From NCBI GenBank assembly GCA_012960755.1, contig DUAT01000094.1, positions 62,001-126,000 of the forward strand: a DNA stretch of 64,000 nucleotides. The letters are read 5' to 3'. The DNA comes from Gammaproteobacteria bacterium. GTDB taxonomy: Bacteria > Pseudomonadota > Gammaproteobacteria > Pseudomonadales > Azotimanducaceae_A. The notes under the pieces were generated by a model. It saw nothing but the letters and a program-made list of their open reading frames with translations. It was not told the origin of the DNA and ran no database searches. The position numbers and the translations under genes are program-made. Below are positions 9,297-18,936 of this stretch, one piece after another (position 1 is the first letter of the stretch; each line of letters starts with the position of its first letter).

Positions 9297-12200
9297 TCAT
9301 GGCCTAAACTGAAGCGCCCGTGGCACCAGCCGTGCAGGTTGTGATACCACCTTAAACGCTGTTTCAACCCACTCGCAAATATAACGGCGGGTATCTCTTG
9401 GGTCGATCATCTCTTCAATCTGGAATTTGTTTAAGGGCCCGACCGGACCTCGCGCAGTTTCGATACGGGCATAGAGTTCTGCGCGCAGTGCGACCGGATC
9501 TTCTGCCTCAGCCAGCTGACGCTTGTAAGCCGCTTCGATGCCGCCCTCGGGTGGAATGCCCCCCACATCAGCTGCGGGCCATGCAACACGCACGGATGGT
9601 TTTGATCGGGGTGTTGCGTAGTTGTTACCTGCAACGCCAAAGCTGCGTCGCATCACCACGGTGAAGATGGGTACGACCACCTGGGCAAAGGCAACCATCC
9701 ACTCCCCGCCTTTGCGAATCGTACCGGCAATTTCATGTTCCAACCCGACTGCAAACCCGGGGTTATCGATCAGGTTTAACATGGGTAGATGAAACAGGTC
9801 GCACAGATCCAGGTGTCGTTTTAGTTTGTCACAACCGTCAGCAGTCAGGGCGCCGCCATTGACGTGTTGGCTGTCTGAAGCGATAACACCCATTGGATAA
9901 CCGTTAAATCTTACGAATCCTGTTATCTGGTCGGTGCCCCACAGAGGTCCGATCTCGAAAAAGGAATCTTTATCAGCCATCAGCCTGATTGCCTGACGAA
10001 CATCAAATGTGGTCGTGCGCTTGCGGGATATCAATGTGAACAATTCGTCTTCCCTGCGATCAATGGGATCATTGGATTCTGTTACCGGCGGCACTTCATA
10101 AGCGCTCGAGGGCAGGTATGAAAGAAACTGGCGCGTCATGACGACGGCCTCTTCCTCGGTTTCTGCAAGATTGTCGACGGACCCGTTGGTGCAGTGGATA
10201 TGCCAGCCGCCGAGTTCTTCTTTGGTGATGTCGTAACCCATTGCATGGGAAACAACGGGAGGACCGGCAACAAAAAGCTGGGCGACGTCTCGTACCATCA
10301 CTGAAAAGTGACCCAGCACGGCTTTGGCTGCACCAATACCAACCACACTGCCCAGTAGCAGATTAACGACAGGTACCGTCGAGAGCTGTTCTGTATACAT
10401 GGAACTGCCCAGATGACCGGGCAGGAAAGATCCACCGCCGCCAGATACTCTTGGCCGACCTGCCTTGATTGCCCCTGAACTTTCCTTTGCCTTGCTTTCA
10501 CCTTCTTTTTTCTGGGCCGGGACCATCGCCGCAACGCTGCCGCCTCCGGAAGAACCATCGAGCATTCTGATTGACGGAATACGCATCTCTATAGCCAGAC
10601 GATCGAGGTAACCACTTTTCGCGGCGATTGCGCCATCAGCATGCCCCCCTCGTGAGGTAAAGTCATCGGCACAGACAATGGTGGTTCGACTGTTTATTTT
10701 CCCCCACCCACCAATACTGTTAGCCGGGGTAAAACCCGATATTGCACCGTCTTCATCGTATGACGCAAACCCTGCAATGCTGCCGACTTCGCGAAAACTA
10801 CCATCATCCAACAGCAGCAGAATGCGTTCCCGGCAGGTGAGTTTGTTGCGAGAGCGTTGGCGGACAACACCCGGATCATCGGACCCGGGTGCCAGTCTTT
10901 GTTTCGCCAGCGTTTGCAGGGTGTCTACTTCGTTCAGAACTGATCCCCAGGTCTGGTCTGCACTCCGTGGTTCGGCGGTCTGGTCAGTGCCGTTTTCTGA
11001 TGGGGTGATGCCAATCAGCACCTGCCCCGCTGCGAGGATATCGCCCACCGCGAGTGATTGCATCGACGAAACAATTCCCGAACATGGCGCGGTTATCAAC
11101 GTCTCCATCTTCATTGCGGTAACTACTAATAGTGTGTCACCGAAGGCCACCGCGTCAGCTTCGTTCACATTGACTTCTATGACTGAACTGTCCATGGGGC
11201 ATTTAACTGCCTGTTGATCGCCATCGAGGTTTAACAGCGGTTTTGGCGTTGCAATGGTTCGTGTAGCAGCAACCAGGCCAGGGTTAGATTGCGGAGCTTG
11301 TTGTTCAAACAGGCTGAGCGAACCACTTTTGGAATTTGGGATAGTTGCCGTGATCGTGCTGGGTGTCAATTCCGGTGCTTCTGCGAGTAATGAAGTTCTT
11401 GCGTCACCTGCATGGATGTCAGGATGTGACAATATTGCGTGCAATTGAGGCAGGTTGGTTTGCAGACCACCGATATGGAAGTTTTCCAGGGCATCAAGGG
11501 TTCGGTTGATTACCGAAGGGAACGCAGAACCTTCGGTCTGCAGAGAACTGGAAGAACAAATTACTTTTGCGAGCAGGGGATCGAACTGTGGCGGTGGGCT
11601 ATAGCCAAGATAACCACAGGCATCAACCCTGAGACCAACTCCTGACGGCTCTTTGTAGGCCGTGATCTTACCGGTGGATTGAGCGACAACCCTGGCTTGA
11701 ATGGCAAACCCCCTGGGTGAGCCTACCGCCTGTTGGTCTCCCAGACCCAACGATGAAAGAGAGGCGCCACCGGCAATATGGAACTGGGCTTCAACGATAT
11801 CGATGCCAGTGATTTGCTCGGTGATCGTATGTTCTACCTGAATCCTCGGATTGCATTCTATGAAAAAGTATTCACCCGTCTCGGGTGATACCAGGAATTC
11901 GACCGTGCCCGCATTAACGTAAGATGCCGTTTCAGCAAGCTTGATTGCGCTCGCAAGAATCCGCTCACGAACGTCGGTGTCTAAACCAGGCGCAGGCGCA
12001 ATCTCAAGTACTTTCTGGTTTCGCAATTGTACCGAGCAGTCCCGCTCGTGGAGATGCACCAGGTTCCCCTGTGTGTCAGCGAGAATTTGTACCTCGATAT
12101 GTCTAGGTCGTGCGACCAGCTTTTCCATGAACATGGCACCATTACCAAAGGCGCTTTCCGCTTCACTCACGCATCGCTCGAATGCCGAGGCCATTTTCTC

Positions 12201-12725
12201 GGCGTGTTCAACTGCCCGCATGCCACGTCCACCACCACCTGCTGAGGCTTTGAGCATTACCGGGTATCCCAGTCTGGATGCCATTTCTGTTGCATCGTGT
12301 ACCGAAGCCAAAGCAGTTTCTGCGCCAGGCACCACGGGGATGTCCAACGATTCAGCCAGGGCGCGAGAACGAACTTTGTCTCCGAACAACGAAAGTGCCT
12401 CGGGAGTGGGTCCGATAAAAGTGATCCCTTTAGTGGCACAAGCTTCGGCGAACGCCGCATTCTCTGATAAAAAACCATAGCCAGGATGTATACAGTCACA
12501 GTTATTGTCCAAGGCAATCTGTAGCAGGGATTCTGCGTCAAGGTAGGCTGCGACGGAATCCGTTGGGTCGCCGGTTTCGACGCTTTGTGTTGTGAAGCGG
12601 GTGTGCAGTGAAAGTGAATCTGTCGGCGCGTACACCGACACGGACTCCATGCCCAGGGAGGTTGCCGCTTTCGCAATACGAATGGCGATCTCGCCGCGGT
12701 TAGCTATAAGGACTCTCTTGTGCAC
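9297..12725 (-). CDS. Single-chain biotin-dependent acyl-CoA carboxylase (BC-BCCP-CT fusion)
   Basis: An 1142-residue protein holding every part of a biotin-dependent carboxylase. The N-terminal biotin carboxylase begins KRVLIANRGEIAIRIAKAA and has the ATP-grasp glycine loop KASAGGGGRGMR and the motif ECNPRIQVEHTITE. The biotinyl domain motif is VTAMKMETL with biotinyl Lys539. The carboxyltransferase part starts near residue 610 (RNKLTCRERILLLLDDGSF) and continues to the C-terminus with GSVVGIGAAKAVLGHFSVMV and LIDNPGFAVGLEHE. Most bacterial acetyl- and propionyl-CoA carboxylases split these parts; the one-chain order seen here matches the long-chain or multi-substrate acyl-CoA carboxylases described from mycobacteria and other bacteria. 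The acyl substrate is not evident; in this context a branched or terpenoid acyl-CoA is possible. Confidence 0.92.
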   Translation of the reverse strand: MHKRVLIANRGEIAIRIAKAATSLGMESVSVYAPTDSLSLHTRFTTQSVETGDPTDSVAAYLDAESLLQIALDNNCDCIHPGYGFLSENAAFAEACATKGITFIGPTPEALSLFGDKVRSRALAESLDIPVVPGAETALASVHDATEMASRLGYPVMLKASAGGGGRGMRAVEHAEKMASAFERCVSEAESAFGNGAMFMEKLVARPRHIEVQILADTQGNLVHLHERDCSVQLRNQKVLEIAPAPGLDTDVRERILASAIKLAETASYVNAGTVEFLVSPETGEYFFIECNPRIQVEHTITEQITGIDIVEAQFHIAGGASLSSLGLGDQQAVGSPRGFAIQARVVAQSTGKITAYKEPSGVGLRVDACGYLGYSPPPQFDPLLAKVICSSSSLQTEGSAFPSVINRTLDALENFHIGGLQTNLPQLHAILSHPDIHAGDARTSLLAEAPELTPSTITATIPNSKSGSLSLFEQQAPQSNPGLVAATRTIATPKPLLNLDGDQQAVKCPMDSSVIEVNVNEADAVAFGDTLLVVTAMKMETLITAPCSGIVSSMQSLAVGDILAAGQVLIGITPSENGTDQTAEPRSADQTWGSVLNEVDTLQTLAKQRLAPGSDDPGVVRQRSRNKLTCRERILLLLDDGSFREVGSIAGFASYDEDGAISGFTPANSIGGWGKINSRTTIVCADDFTSRGGHADGAIAAKSGYLDRLAIEMRIPSIRMLDGSSGGGSVAAMVPAQKKEGESKAKESSGAIKAGRPRVSGGGGSFLPGHLGSSMYTEQLSTVPVVNLLLGSVVGIGAAKAVLGHFSVMVRDVAQLFVAGPPVVSHAMGYDITKEELGGWHIHCTNGSVDNLAETEEEAVVMTRQFLSYLPSSAYEVPPVTESNDPIDRREDELFTLISRKRTTTFDVRQAIRLMADKDSFFEIGPLWGTDQITGFVRFNGYPMGVIASDSQHVNGGALTADGCDKLKRHLDLCDLFHLPMLNLIDNPGFAVGLEHEIAGTIRKGGEWMVAFAQVVVPIFTVVMRRSFGVAGNNYATPRSKPSVRVAWPAADVGGIPPEGGIEAAYKRQLAEAEDPVALRAELYARIETARGPVGPLNKFQIEEMIDPRDTRRYICEWVETAFKVVSQPARLVPRALQFRP

Positions 12726-12761
12726 GGTTGTTTCCTTTTGCGTTTGTTCTTGATAGTGATT

Positions 12762-14390
12762 TTATTCAGCGGTTAATAATGCCATGAATTTTTGACGAGG
12801 GTCAGTTTCCATTCGAGGATTCAAATCAATAACCATGGTTGATCGCTCGGCGGATGTGTACGGTGACCACTGTGGTATCGCGTCGCTGTTTGGATTACCG
12901 CTTCTGGCAAACGCTAACCAGCTCTCGGACATCATGTCGGCAATTAGTTGCTGATCGTCACCGAGACCCGCCATGGATTCTGACTTTGCGACATTGTCAA
13001 ATACGAAGCCAATTTCCAACGCGTGCATTGCTTTCCACTTGCCATCGTCCACAGGAGAGTCCCAGTTGAATAAATAGAAGTAGACCGGTGCGCCGCCCTG
13101 ATCTGCTTTGCGATCTGCCAGGGTAAGGCTGCGCCGCAGGAATCCATTGTCCGTAATTGCGGTGAAGTACAGCTCCGGGGCCTGCATCTCCGGGTTTAAT
13201 TTTCTGTATCCGGCAGTGACAGTTGTCGCATCCATGCCTGGCAGGCCCTGTTCGAGAGCCGCGGGTAATGTCTCCCAGGTGAGGTCGAATAATTCCGGTC
13301 GCCTGGCACCAGCGAGTAATGTCATTTCTGTCCTGGTGGTGCCGATGAGCAATGGGATGTCCCTGGACTGAGAGGGTGCACCCGGATTAAAAGGTTGTCT
13401 GGTGAAGTTCTTCTGGTCAAATACCGGACCCAACCGGAACGGCCCCGCGTCTGCCATCGCATCCCTGGTTGCCTGCTCAATATCTTGCGCTGGTATAGAT
13501 AGTATCTGATCAATATTGTCTTCAGACAGTCCTAGCTGATCCACCACTGTTTTGGCCGATGCAGCCGCCACTATGCTTTGCAGGTTGTCCAATTGAGGCC
13601 CGCTTTGAATAACAGCGCGATGAAACAGTCCTTTTGCGGCCTCCATGGCGAGCAGAACGCTCACTTTCATACCGCCGCCGGACTCGCCGAATATCATGAC
13701 ATTGTCGGGGTCGCCACCGAATTCAGCGATATTGTCGCGAACCCATTCCAGGGACTGAATGATATCCAGGATGCCCGTGTTTCCAGAATCAGTAAATTTC
13801 TCACCATATTCGGCCAGGTAAAGATGTCCGAAAACATTCAGGCGGTGGTTAATGGAGACAACCACCACATCACCCCGTTTGACCAGGCGAACGCCGTCGT
13901 AGGCATTACTTGAGCCTGACCCGGTGGAAAATCCGCCACCATGTAACCAGACCATCACGGGCCGCTTGCTATTGTCAGGTTCTCCATCGACAGAGAGTGC
14001 GGGTGTCCAGACATTCAGGAACAGGCAGTCCTCGCTGGTAGCGGGTGCAGGGTCTGTTCGCCATGATGAAAACAATCCGAGACCATTGGCCTGCCTTTGT
14101 CGAGTTGAATTTCCATAAGCTATAGCGTCCTTCACATCACTCCAGGGTTCAGGTAGCTTTGGTGGCATAAATCTGTTGGAAGCAGTATCGGCGCCGTATC
14201 TGATTCCTTTAAACACCAGCACACCGTCTTCCTCAAAACCCTTGACCTGTCCATGCCGGGTCGTGGCCACGAGGTTTATTTCAGCTTTTTCTTCGGTCGC
14301 AGCGACTCCGGTCTGTGTTTCTGTTTCACTGCATCCGGCAACGCACAAGCCCAGGAAAATGCCCGGAATAATCCAACGAGTGGTTTTCAT
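12762..14390 (-). CDS. Type B carboxylesterase, outer-membrane or periplasmic lipoprotein
   Basis: A 542-residue alpha/beta-hydrolase of the carboxylesterase/lipase type B family. The signal peptide ends in a lipobox (CVAG-C20), so the mature protein should be lipid-anchored. The esterase hallmarks are present: the oxyanion-hole segment PVMVWLHGGGFSTGSG, the nucleophile elbow FGESGGG with Ser237, EDCLFLNVWTP near the N-terminus, and a C-terminal catalytic His in MHALEIGFVF. It would cleave carboxylic esters outside the cytoplasm and feed acids or alcohols to the catabolic genes nearby. It lies 36 bases upstream of the carboxylase gene on the same strand and may be co-transcribed with it. Confidence 0.92.
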   Translation of the reverse strand: MKTTRWIIPGIFLGLCVAGCSETETQTGVAATEEKAEINLVATTRHGQVKGFEEDGVLVFKGIRYGADTASNRFMPPKLPEPWSDVKDAIAYGNSTRQRQANGLGLFSSWRTDPAPATSEDCLFLNVWTPALSVDGEPDNSKRPVMVWLHGGGFSTGSGSSNAYDGVRLVKRGDVVVVSINHRLNVFGHLYLAEYGEKFTDSGNTGILDIIQSLEWVRDNIAEFGGDPDNVMIFGESGGGMKVSVLLAMEAAKGLFHRAVIQSGPQLDNLQSIVAAASAKTVVDQLGLSEDNIDQILSIPAQDIEQATRDAMADAGPFRLGPVFDQKNFTRQPFNPGAPSQSRDIPLLIGTTRTEMTLLAGARRPELFDLTWETLPAALEQGLPGMDATTVTAGYRKLNPEMQAPELYFTAITDNGFLRRSLTLADRKADQGGAPVYFYLFNWDSPVDDGKWKAMHALEIGFVFDNVAKSESMAGLGDDQQLIADMMSESWLAFARSGNPNSDAIPQWSPYTSAERSTMVIDLNPRMETDPRQKFMALLTAE

Positions 14391-14448
14391 GTTTTTGTCT
14401 CTTCTGGTTTGATTAAAGGCAATATAGCATCACTTGTCGTGTTAACCG

Positions 14449-15537
14449 TTATTTCTTCAAACCGGCGTCGAATTCCAGCAGGCGTTGGGAGATAACTTCA
14501 ACCTGAGACCTGGTTATTTCCCTGGGATCAATGAGCAGGTAACCGTCGTTGATGTGATGGTTTCGAGTTCTAATACTCGGTGTACTGTCCTTGAGGAAGG
14601 AGACCAGTTGTTTGATGTCGCCCCGGTTAACTCGAATGGCAGTCCGCGAAAATGGGCGTCCGGCTTCATCCGGCATCAAACTGGATTGCAGGTGTTTACA
14701 GCTAGCCAGTTTGGTACTCAACTGATTGTTTAATTGTTCATAGTGATCCAGACGATCCTGTTCACTCCCTAATACGTATTCGTCGAGCGCCAGGGCGAGT
14801 CCGGCGATGGTTTCCTTGCCAACTTTCATGGTTCTGGCGATTCCCAGGGACTGCATCTCACAGGACTCAATCAGATCCGATCTGCCAACTATAAAGCCGC
14901 TTGTCGGGCCGCAGAATGCTTTGCCACCCGAGTAGGTCACAAGATCTGCACCGGCGCTGATATAGCGCGTCAAATCTTCTTCCGCCGCCGCATCGATGAT
15001 GAGGGGGATATTATGCAAATGGCACACTTGGAGGCAACGCTGCAGCGAAATCTGGTTTGTCTGGACACAATGGTGAGACTTCACGTACACCATTGCAGCG
15101 AATTCTTCGTTTTGCAGGGCATCTGTCAGCGCCTGCTCGGGCACATGGTTTGCACTTCCCAGCAAGCGGGGTCTGCCGCCGCCAAGGCGAATCATTTGTG
15201 TTATGGGGGCGCCAAAGTTGATCGCGTGTCCAGCCTGCAGCAATATTTTGTTGTTGACATCTACATCAGGTAACTGGTGGATAAGATCCAGATTTGTACC
15301 GGTCAGGATTGACGCAACACTGATGCTGATACCTGCGGCGGCACCGCTGGTGATGCAGGCAGCTTCGGCACCCGTCAGTTGTGCGATTTTTTCTGCGACT
15401 AGCTGCCTTTGTTCCGCCAGGTCTACATGCTGCTGCGCAGCCTCTGCCACCGCGTTTGCTACGGTTTCGGATTGTACCGAGCCACCCAGGGCGGTCAGCT
15501 TACCAGCAGCATTGATGATGGGTGTTAGCTCTGCCAT
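14449..15537 (-). CDS. SelA-related PLP enzyme (D-glucosaminate-6-phosphate ammonia-lyase type)
   Basis: A 362-residue fold-type I PLP protein. The likely PLP lysine is Lys206 in TYSGGKAFCGP, with Asp182 in LIIDAAAEEDL contacting the cofactor ring, the arrangement seen in selenocysteine synthase SelA and its relatives. It is about 100 residues shorter than true SelA and lacks the N-terminal tRNA-binding domain. It is also paired with an amidohydrolase of the type that accompanies the DgaE-like group. I therefore read it as a DgaE-like lyase or aminotransferase on a small substrate, not as the selenocysteine synthase, although candidate selenoprotein genes lie in the same window. The stop and next start are separated by only 2 bases from the upstream amidohydrolase gene. 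Confidence 0.75.
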   Translation of the reverse strand: MAELTPIINAAGKLTALGGSVQSETVANAVAEAAQQHVDLAEQRQLVAEKIAQLTGAEAACITSGAAAGISISVASILTGTNLDLIHQLPDVDVNNKILLQAGHAINFGAPITQMIRLGGGRPRLLGSANHVPEQALTDALQNEEFAAMVYVKSHHCVQTNQISLQRCLQVCHLHNIPLIIDAAAEEDLTRYISAGADLVTYSGGKAFCGPTSGFIVGRSDLIESCEMQSLGIARTMKVGKETIAGLALALDEYVLGSEQDRLDHYEQLNNQLSTKLASCKHLQSSLMPDEAGRPFSRTAIRVNRGDIKQLVSFLKDSTPSIRTRNHHINDGYLLIDPREITRSQVEVISQRLLEFDAGLKK

Positions 15538-15539
15538 GA

Positions 15540-16688
15540 TCAGAGTTCTTCACAAGTTTCAAAGCAGGTACCATTCACCATACTCCATCTGGGTTGGATC
15601 CAGTTCGATGAAACCCGTACATTTCCTTCTGCATCTTCCATCTCGACGGCTTGTGGGGTTTCTTCAAAGACGGTGATATTCGCCGGTTTACCGGGTTCGA
15701 GTGTGCCGAATCCTCTCTGTGTCAGGTTGAGTGCCTTTGCCGGGGTCACGGTGACGGCTTTTATCACATCTTCCAGAGACAGCCCAAGACTGCGAAATTT
15801 ACTCATGGTTCGTGCCAGGGAAACCACGTATCGGTCAATATTGCCTTTGTGCAGGTCACTGCTAATCGTATGAATCGGCATACCCTGGTTAAGTGCCTTC
15901 TCGCATGTGTCGTAAGAAAATGAGGAACGGCCGTGCGCAATATCAACGATAACACCCCGATCCACGGCGGCCTTGAATTGAGGAATCACTTTATCTTTAT
16001 ATCCCAGCACGCCGCCAATTTTGCCATGATAAGCATGGGTAACGATATCACCGGGGCGCATCAGATCCAATACATCGTCGATCACCGGTGGTGCGTTTCC
16101 CAGATGTACCATCAAAGGGGTACCGGTAATCTCTGCTGCTTTTCTGCCGATTTTAACCGCTTCGAGCCCCATCAAACCGGTATGTGTGGATGAAGCCAGA
16201 ACTTTCACGCCGAGAATCCAATCCGGGTTGTTTTCGATGGCTTTGACTGTACCGCTGAGGGAGATAAGTTCCGGTTTCGCTGAGTGACCACCGTCAACTC
16301 CGGGCATCCCGGGTGAGCCTATGTTGCACAGTGCAAAGCAATGCGTGTGCTGGGTGTCGATAACGTATTCCTTAAACGAATCGATCATGCCGGGTCCTGC
16401 GCTGCCGGTGTCTATCAGGCAAGAGACGCCTTGTTTTACGCCAATGCGATCAGCGGGCAACCGACCGGTTTTAAATAGTGAATGGTCGAATATGTGGCAA
16501 TGCATGTCGACAAAACCGGGGGCAACATACATGTTGGTGGCATCAATGGTATTGTCAGTTTGTTCTTCGGCGATCGCCTTGGTGCCAATTTGACTAACAA
16601 CACCGTCGACGACCAACACATTGGCAGTGTCAAAAACATTCCGTTCCGTAGAGTAAACCCGGCCATTTTTGATCAGTGTGCGTGTCAT
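15540..16688 (-). CDS. Amidohydrolase/deacetylase-family metallohydrolase
   Basis: A dihydroorotase-like amidohydrolase of 382 residues. Metal ligands can be followed: HCH in VDMHCHIFDH, GVKVLAS (candidate carboxylated Lys), LMVHLGNAP, VTHAYHGK and the catalytic Asp in ISSDLHKGN. This fits the EF_0837/AHA_3915-type deacetylase group, which is regularly encoded beside SelA-related PLP enzymes. The ATG at 16688 has AGGTGA five bases upstream and is preferred over an in-frame GTG at 16697. It probably removes an acyl or cyclic amide group from the substrate used by the neighbouring PLP enzyme, but no substrate can be named. Confidence 0.82.
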   Translation of the reverse strand: MTRTLIKNGRVYSTERNVFDTANVLVVDGVVSQIGTKAIAEEQTDNTIDATNMYVAPGFVDMHCHIFDHSLFKTGRLPADRIGVKQGVSCLIDTGSAGPGMIDSFKEYVIDTQHTHCFALCNIGSPGMPGVDGGHSAKPELISLSGTVKAIENNPDWILGVKVLASSTHTGLMGLEAVKIGRKAAEITGTPLMVHLGNAPPVIDDVLDLMRPGDIVTHAYHGKIGGVLGYKDKVIPQFKAAVDRGVIVDIAHGRSSFSYDTCEKALNQGMPIHTISSDLHKGNIDRYVVSLARTMSKFRSLGLSLEDVIKAVTVTPAKALNLTQRGFGTLEPGKPANITVFEETPQAVEMEDAEGNVRVSSNWIQPRWSMVNGTCFETCEEL

Positions 16689-16835
16689 GCTATTCACCTG
16701 GATATTCTTGCCTGAACAACCGCATCGTGAAACAACCCGCGGGCTTCAAAAGATGAACGTTGCAGAACAAAACTAAGGACCTTTATAACATTTTTTGAGA
16801 ATGTAAATGTGATTGTTAATATCCAGGACACTCCA

Positions 16836-18272
16836 CTAGGTCTCCTGTTTTGCAACCTGCTCGTTTAACCGTTGCCATTTAGTAAACAGTTCTCTATAGA
16901 TCCCGGTTTTCAACGGATCTGGCGAAACAACCTTCGAGACTTTAACCATCTGCTTGATGGCCTGGTCAAGAGAGTCATATTCCCCCATCGCCAGTGCAGC
17001 AAAAACAGCAGCGCCTCGTCCTTCCGAGGCGGCGTCCGTGACCTGGAGATCCGAATTCAGAATATTTGCCAGTATTTGAACCCATACCAGACTGTTAGCC
17101 CCACTGCCGGTGACACTGATAATGTTCGGTGGGTTCGTCCACTTTGTCACTTGATCAAACGATTCAGCAATGGCGAAGCTGGCACCTTCCAGCACCGCCT
17201 GATACCTGGAAAACTGGCTGCTGGTATTGCCGCTGTTGTGAAACGTTGCCTGGCGTGAGCGGTTGAGCGTAGGTGAGATCTGGCCAGACAGGTAAGGGAA
17301 AAAGGAGATGCCCGCTGCGCCTGGCGCTGCCTTTTCAACAAAGGCATCCATGTCATGGAATAACACTGACCTGACTTGTAATTGATCCGTTGTCTGATCC
17401 AGAAACCAGTCCAGGCTTCTGCCTGCCATTAACGCGTTGGCACCGATGACATGTTTGTCCGGCGGGTAGCAATAAAAGCGGTTTGCTTCGACCGGTGGTT
17501 CGTTCTGTAACACGGTACGGGTAACGCCATGTGTGCCCAGAGTGAGGGCAAACTCACCTTCTTCGATAACACCTGCGCCGGTATTTGCACAGATACCGTC
17601 GTGCGCCCCAACGGTTACCGGTAGTCCCTCTGGCAAACCCAAGGAGTGTGCCGCACTGTGTGTAAGTGCGCCTGCGATGTCCCAGGGAAGCATGGGTTGC
17701 GGAAGCAGGTCCTGGTCAATGCCCAGGGATCGCAGTACTTCTTCGGGCCAATTTAAAGCATCTGGACCAGAGCTGGGGTCCGTGATGCTATTACCTGTAA
17801 GCTTGTAAACCAGGTAATCCTTTGCGTACATTGCGAAACGTAGTTTGTTGTAAACCGTAATGTCGTTATCCCGAACCCACTGAATTTTGGCGAGTAGCGT
17901 TGCTGCGTATAATGGTAAATCGCTGAAGTCTTTGAGAAGGTGATTCAACTGCGTGGCATGGCGTTGGTCGAGCCAGGGCTGGTAGATGACATTGTCGTTT
18001 GCATCAACGAAAACACCAGCGCCTGCCCGTCCAGTGACAGAACAAATTACAACCCGTGCAGGGTCGATACTGTTTTTGTGGAGTAGTTCCCGGCAGGCGG
18101 ATGTAGCGCCCTGCCACCAGCTGACCGCAGATTGCCAGCGACCGTGGCTGTCAGAGAACTCTTCGTTCCGCGTAGTAACCTGGTCAATGTTCTCACCCGT
18201 CAGCGTAAACAAGGCAACCTTGCTGCGCGTTGTACCCTGATCAAATGTGAGAATAAGACTGTCGTTACTCAT
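16836..18272 (-). CDS. FGGY-family carbohydrate kinase
   Basis: A 478-residue sugar kinase of the FGGY family (xylulokinase/gluconokinase group). The N-terminal phosphate motif is LTFDQGTTRSKVALF. The family's central and C-terminal signatures appear as TVGAHDGICANTGAGVIEEGEF and SVTGSGANSLVWVQILANIL, followed by ASEGRGAAVFAALAMGEY. It is upstream of, and on the same strand as, the amidohydrolase and SelA-like genes, with 147 bases between. Together they suggest use of an amino-sugar or sugar-acid-like compound phosphorylated by this kinase. The sugar is not predictable from sequence alone. A 17-bp palindrome lies about 50 bases upstream. Confidence 0.88.
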   Translation of the reverse strand: MSNDSLILTFDQGTTRSKVALFTLTGENIDQVTTRNEEFSDSHGRWQSAVSWWQGATSACRELLHKNSIDPARVVICSVTGRAGAGVFVDANDNVIYQPWLDQRHATQLNHLLKDFSDLPLYAATLLAKIQWVRDNDITVYNKLRFAMYAKDYLVYKLTGNSITDPSSGPDALNWPEEVLRSLGIDQDLLPQPMLPWDIAGALTHSAAHSLGLPEGLPVTVGAHDGICANTGAGVIEEGEFALTLGTHGVTRTVLQNEPPVEANRFYCYPPDKHVIGANALMAGRSLDWFLDQTTDQLQVRSVLFHDMDAFVEKAAPGAAGISFFPYLSGQISPTLNRSRQATFHNSGNTSSQFSRYQAVLEGASFAIAESFDQVTKWTNPPNIISVTGSGANSLVWVQILANILNSDLQVTDAASEGRGAAVFAALAMGEYDSLDQAIKQMVKVSKVVSPDPLKTGIYRELFTKWQRLNEQVAKQET

Positions 18273-18323
18273 ATAACAGTAAGTCCTGCTGGCAAGGGAC
18301 TATCCTCTCCAGGGCTGGTTTTC

Positions 18324-18340
18324 AGGTAAGAATCTTACCT
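18324..18340. promoter_or_regulatory. 17-bp perfect palindrome, candidate operator
   Basis: AGGTAAGA-A-TCTTACCT is a perfect inverted repeat with 8-bp arms and a 1-base centre. It lies 51 bases upstream of the FGGY kinase start on the minus strand and 58 bases past the end of the VOC gene. Size and symmetry suit a dimeric repressor or activator. No regulator gene is adjacent, so the binding protein is unknown. Confidence 0.5.
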
Positions 18341-18398
18341 TCTTAAGTCTGAGTTGCATTGATATCACTCCCAGGGTCCCAGGGAGCTGTCTTTTTGT

Positions 18399-18917
18399 TT
18401 AGTATCGTAGTAGCTGACCCCCATCCCAGTTTTGAGATGCATCTTTAACCATCGTGTAAAAGCCAGTTAGCGCATCATGTCCAACATATATTTCCAGCAT
18501 GTGGCCCATGGTTTTTGTAGCGTCAAGAAAGGCAAACTCCACCTTTCCCTGCTTTGTAACAGCCCGTGTTGCCAGCGGAATGTCCAGCTCTGCGTAGTGG
18601 TTGATAGCTGATTCTATGGAGTCTACAAACATGGCGGTATGATGTAACCCTTCTTCCCCGGGTGCGTACATGTCCCGAAATGGGGAGGCACCAATAGAAT
18701 CCTGCTGTACCAGTTCCAGCATAATATTTCCCCATTGGCCAAACGCCGACGAATGAACAAAGTCACATGGCTGACCGCGATGGTTACAGGATACCAGCGC
18801 TATTTCTTTTGAAACAAAAAAAGGACCTGCGCCGAATTGCTGATACATCTGCCTGGCACTGTCCTCAATGTCAGTAACGAAATAAGCGACCTGGACGACC
18901 GGATAGAATTTGCCCAT
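18399..18917 (-). CDS. VOC-superfamily (glyoxalase-fold) protein
   Basis: A 172-residue vicinal-oxygen-chelate protein with two beta-alpha-beta modules. Module 1 starts at VVQVAYFVTDIEDSARQM. The second module contains GLHHTAMFVDSIESAINHY, whose HH pair is a likely metal-binding site, and GHMLEIY at the end supplies the usual Glu ligand. Homologues include methylmalonyl-CoA epimerase, glyoxalase I and ring-cleavage dioxygenase relatives. In a cluster of acyl-CoA genes an epimerase or isomerase role is plausible but not shown. It follows an SDR gene by 19 bases on the same strand. Confidence 0.82.
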   Translation of the reverse strand: MGKFYPVVQVAYFVTDIEDSARQMYQQFGAGPFFVSKEIALVSCNHRGQPCDFVHSSAFGQWGNIMLELVQQDSIGASPFRDMYAPGEEGLHHTAMFVDSIESAINHYAELDIPLATRAVTKQGKVEFAFLDATKTMGHMLEIYVGHDALTGFYTMVKDASQNWDGGQLLRY

Positions 18918-18936
18918 CTGACTAGTCCCTCAGGGA

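Noticed and set aside
14449..15537. SelA-like gene as the selenocysteine synthase of the candidate selenoproteins
   Set aside because: It is about 100 residues shorter than true SelA, lacks the N-terminal tRNA-binding domain and is paired with a DgaE-type amidohydrolase and a kinase. It is better explained as a metabolic PLP enzyme.
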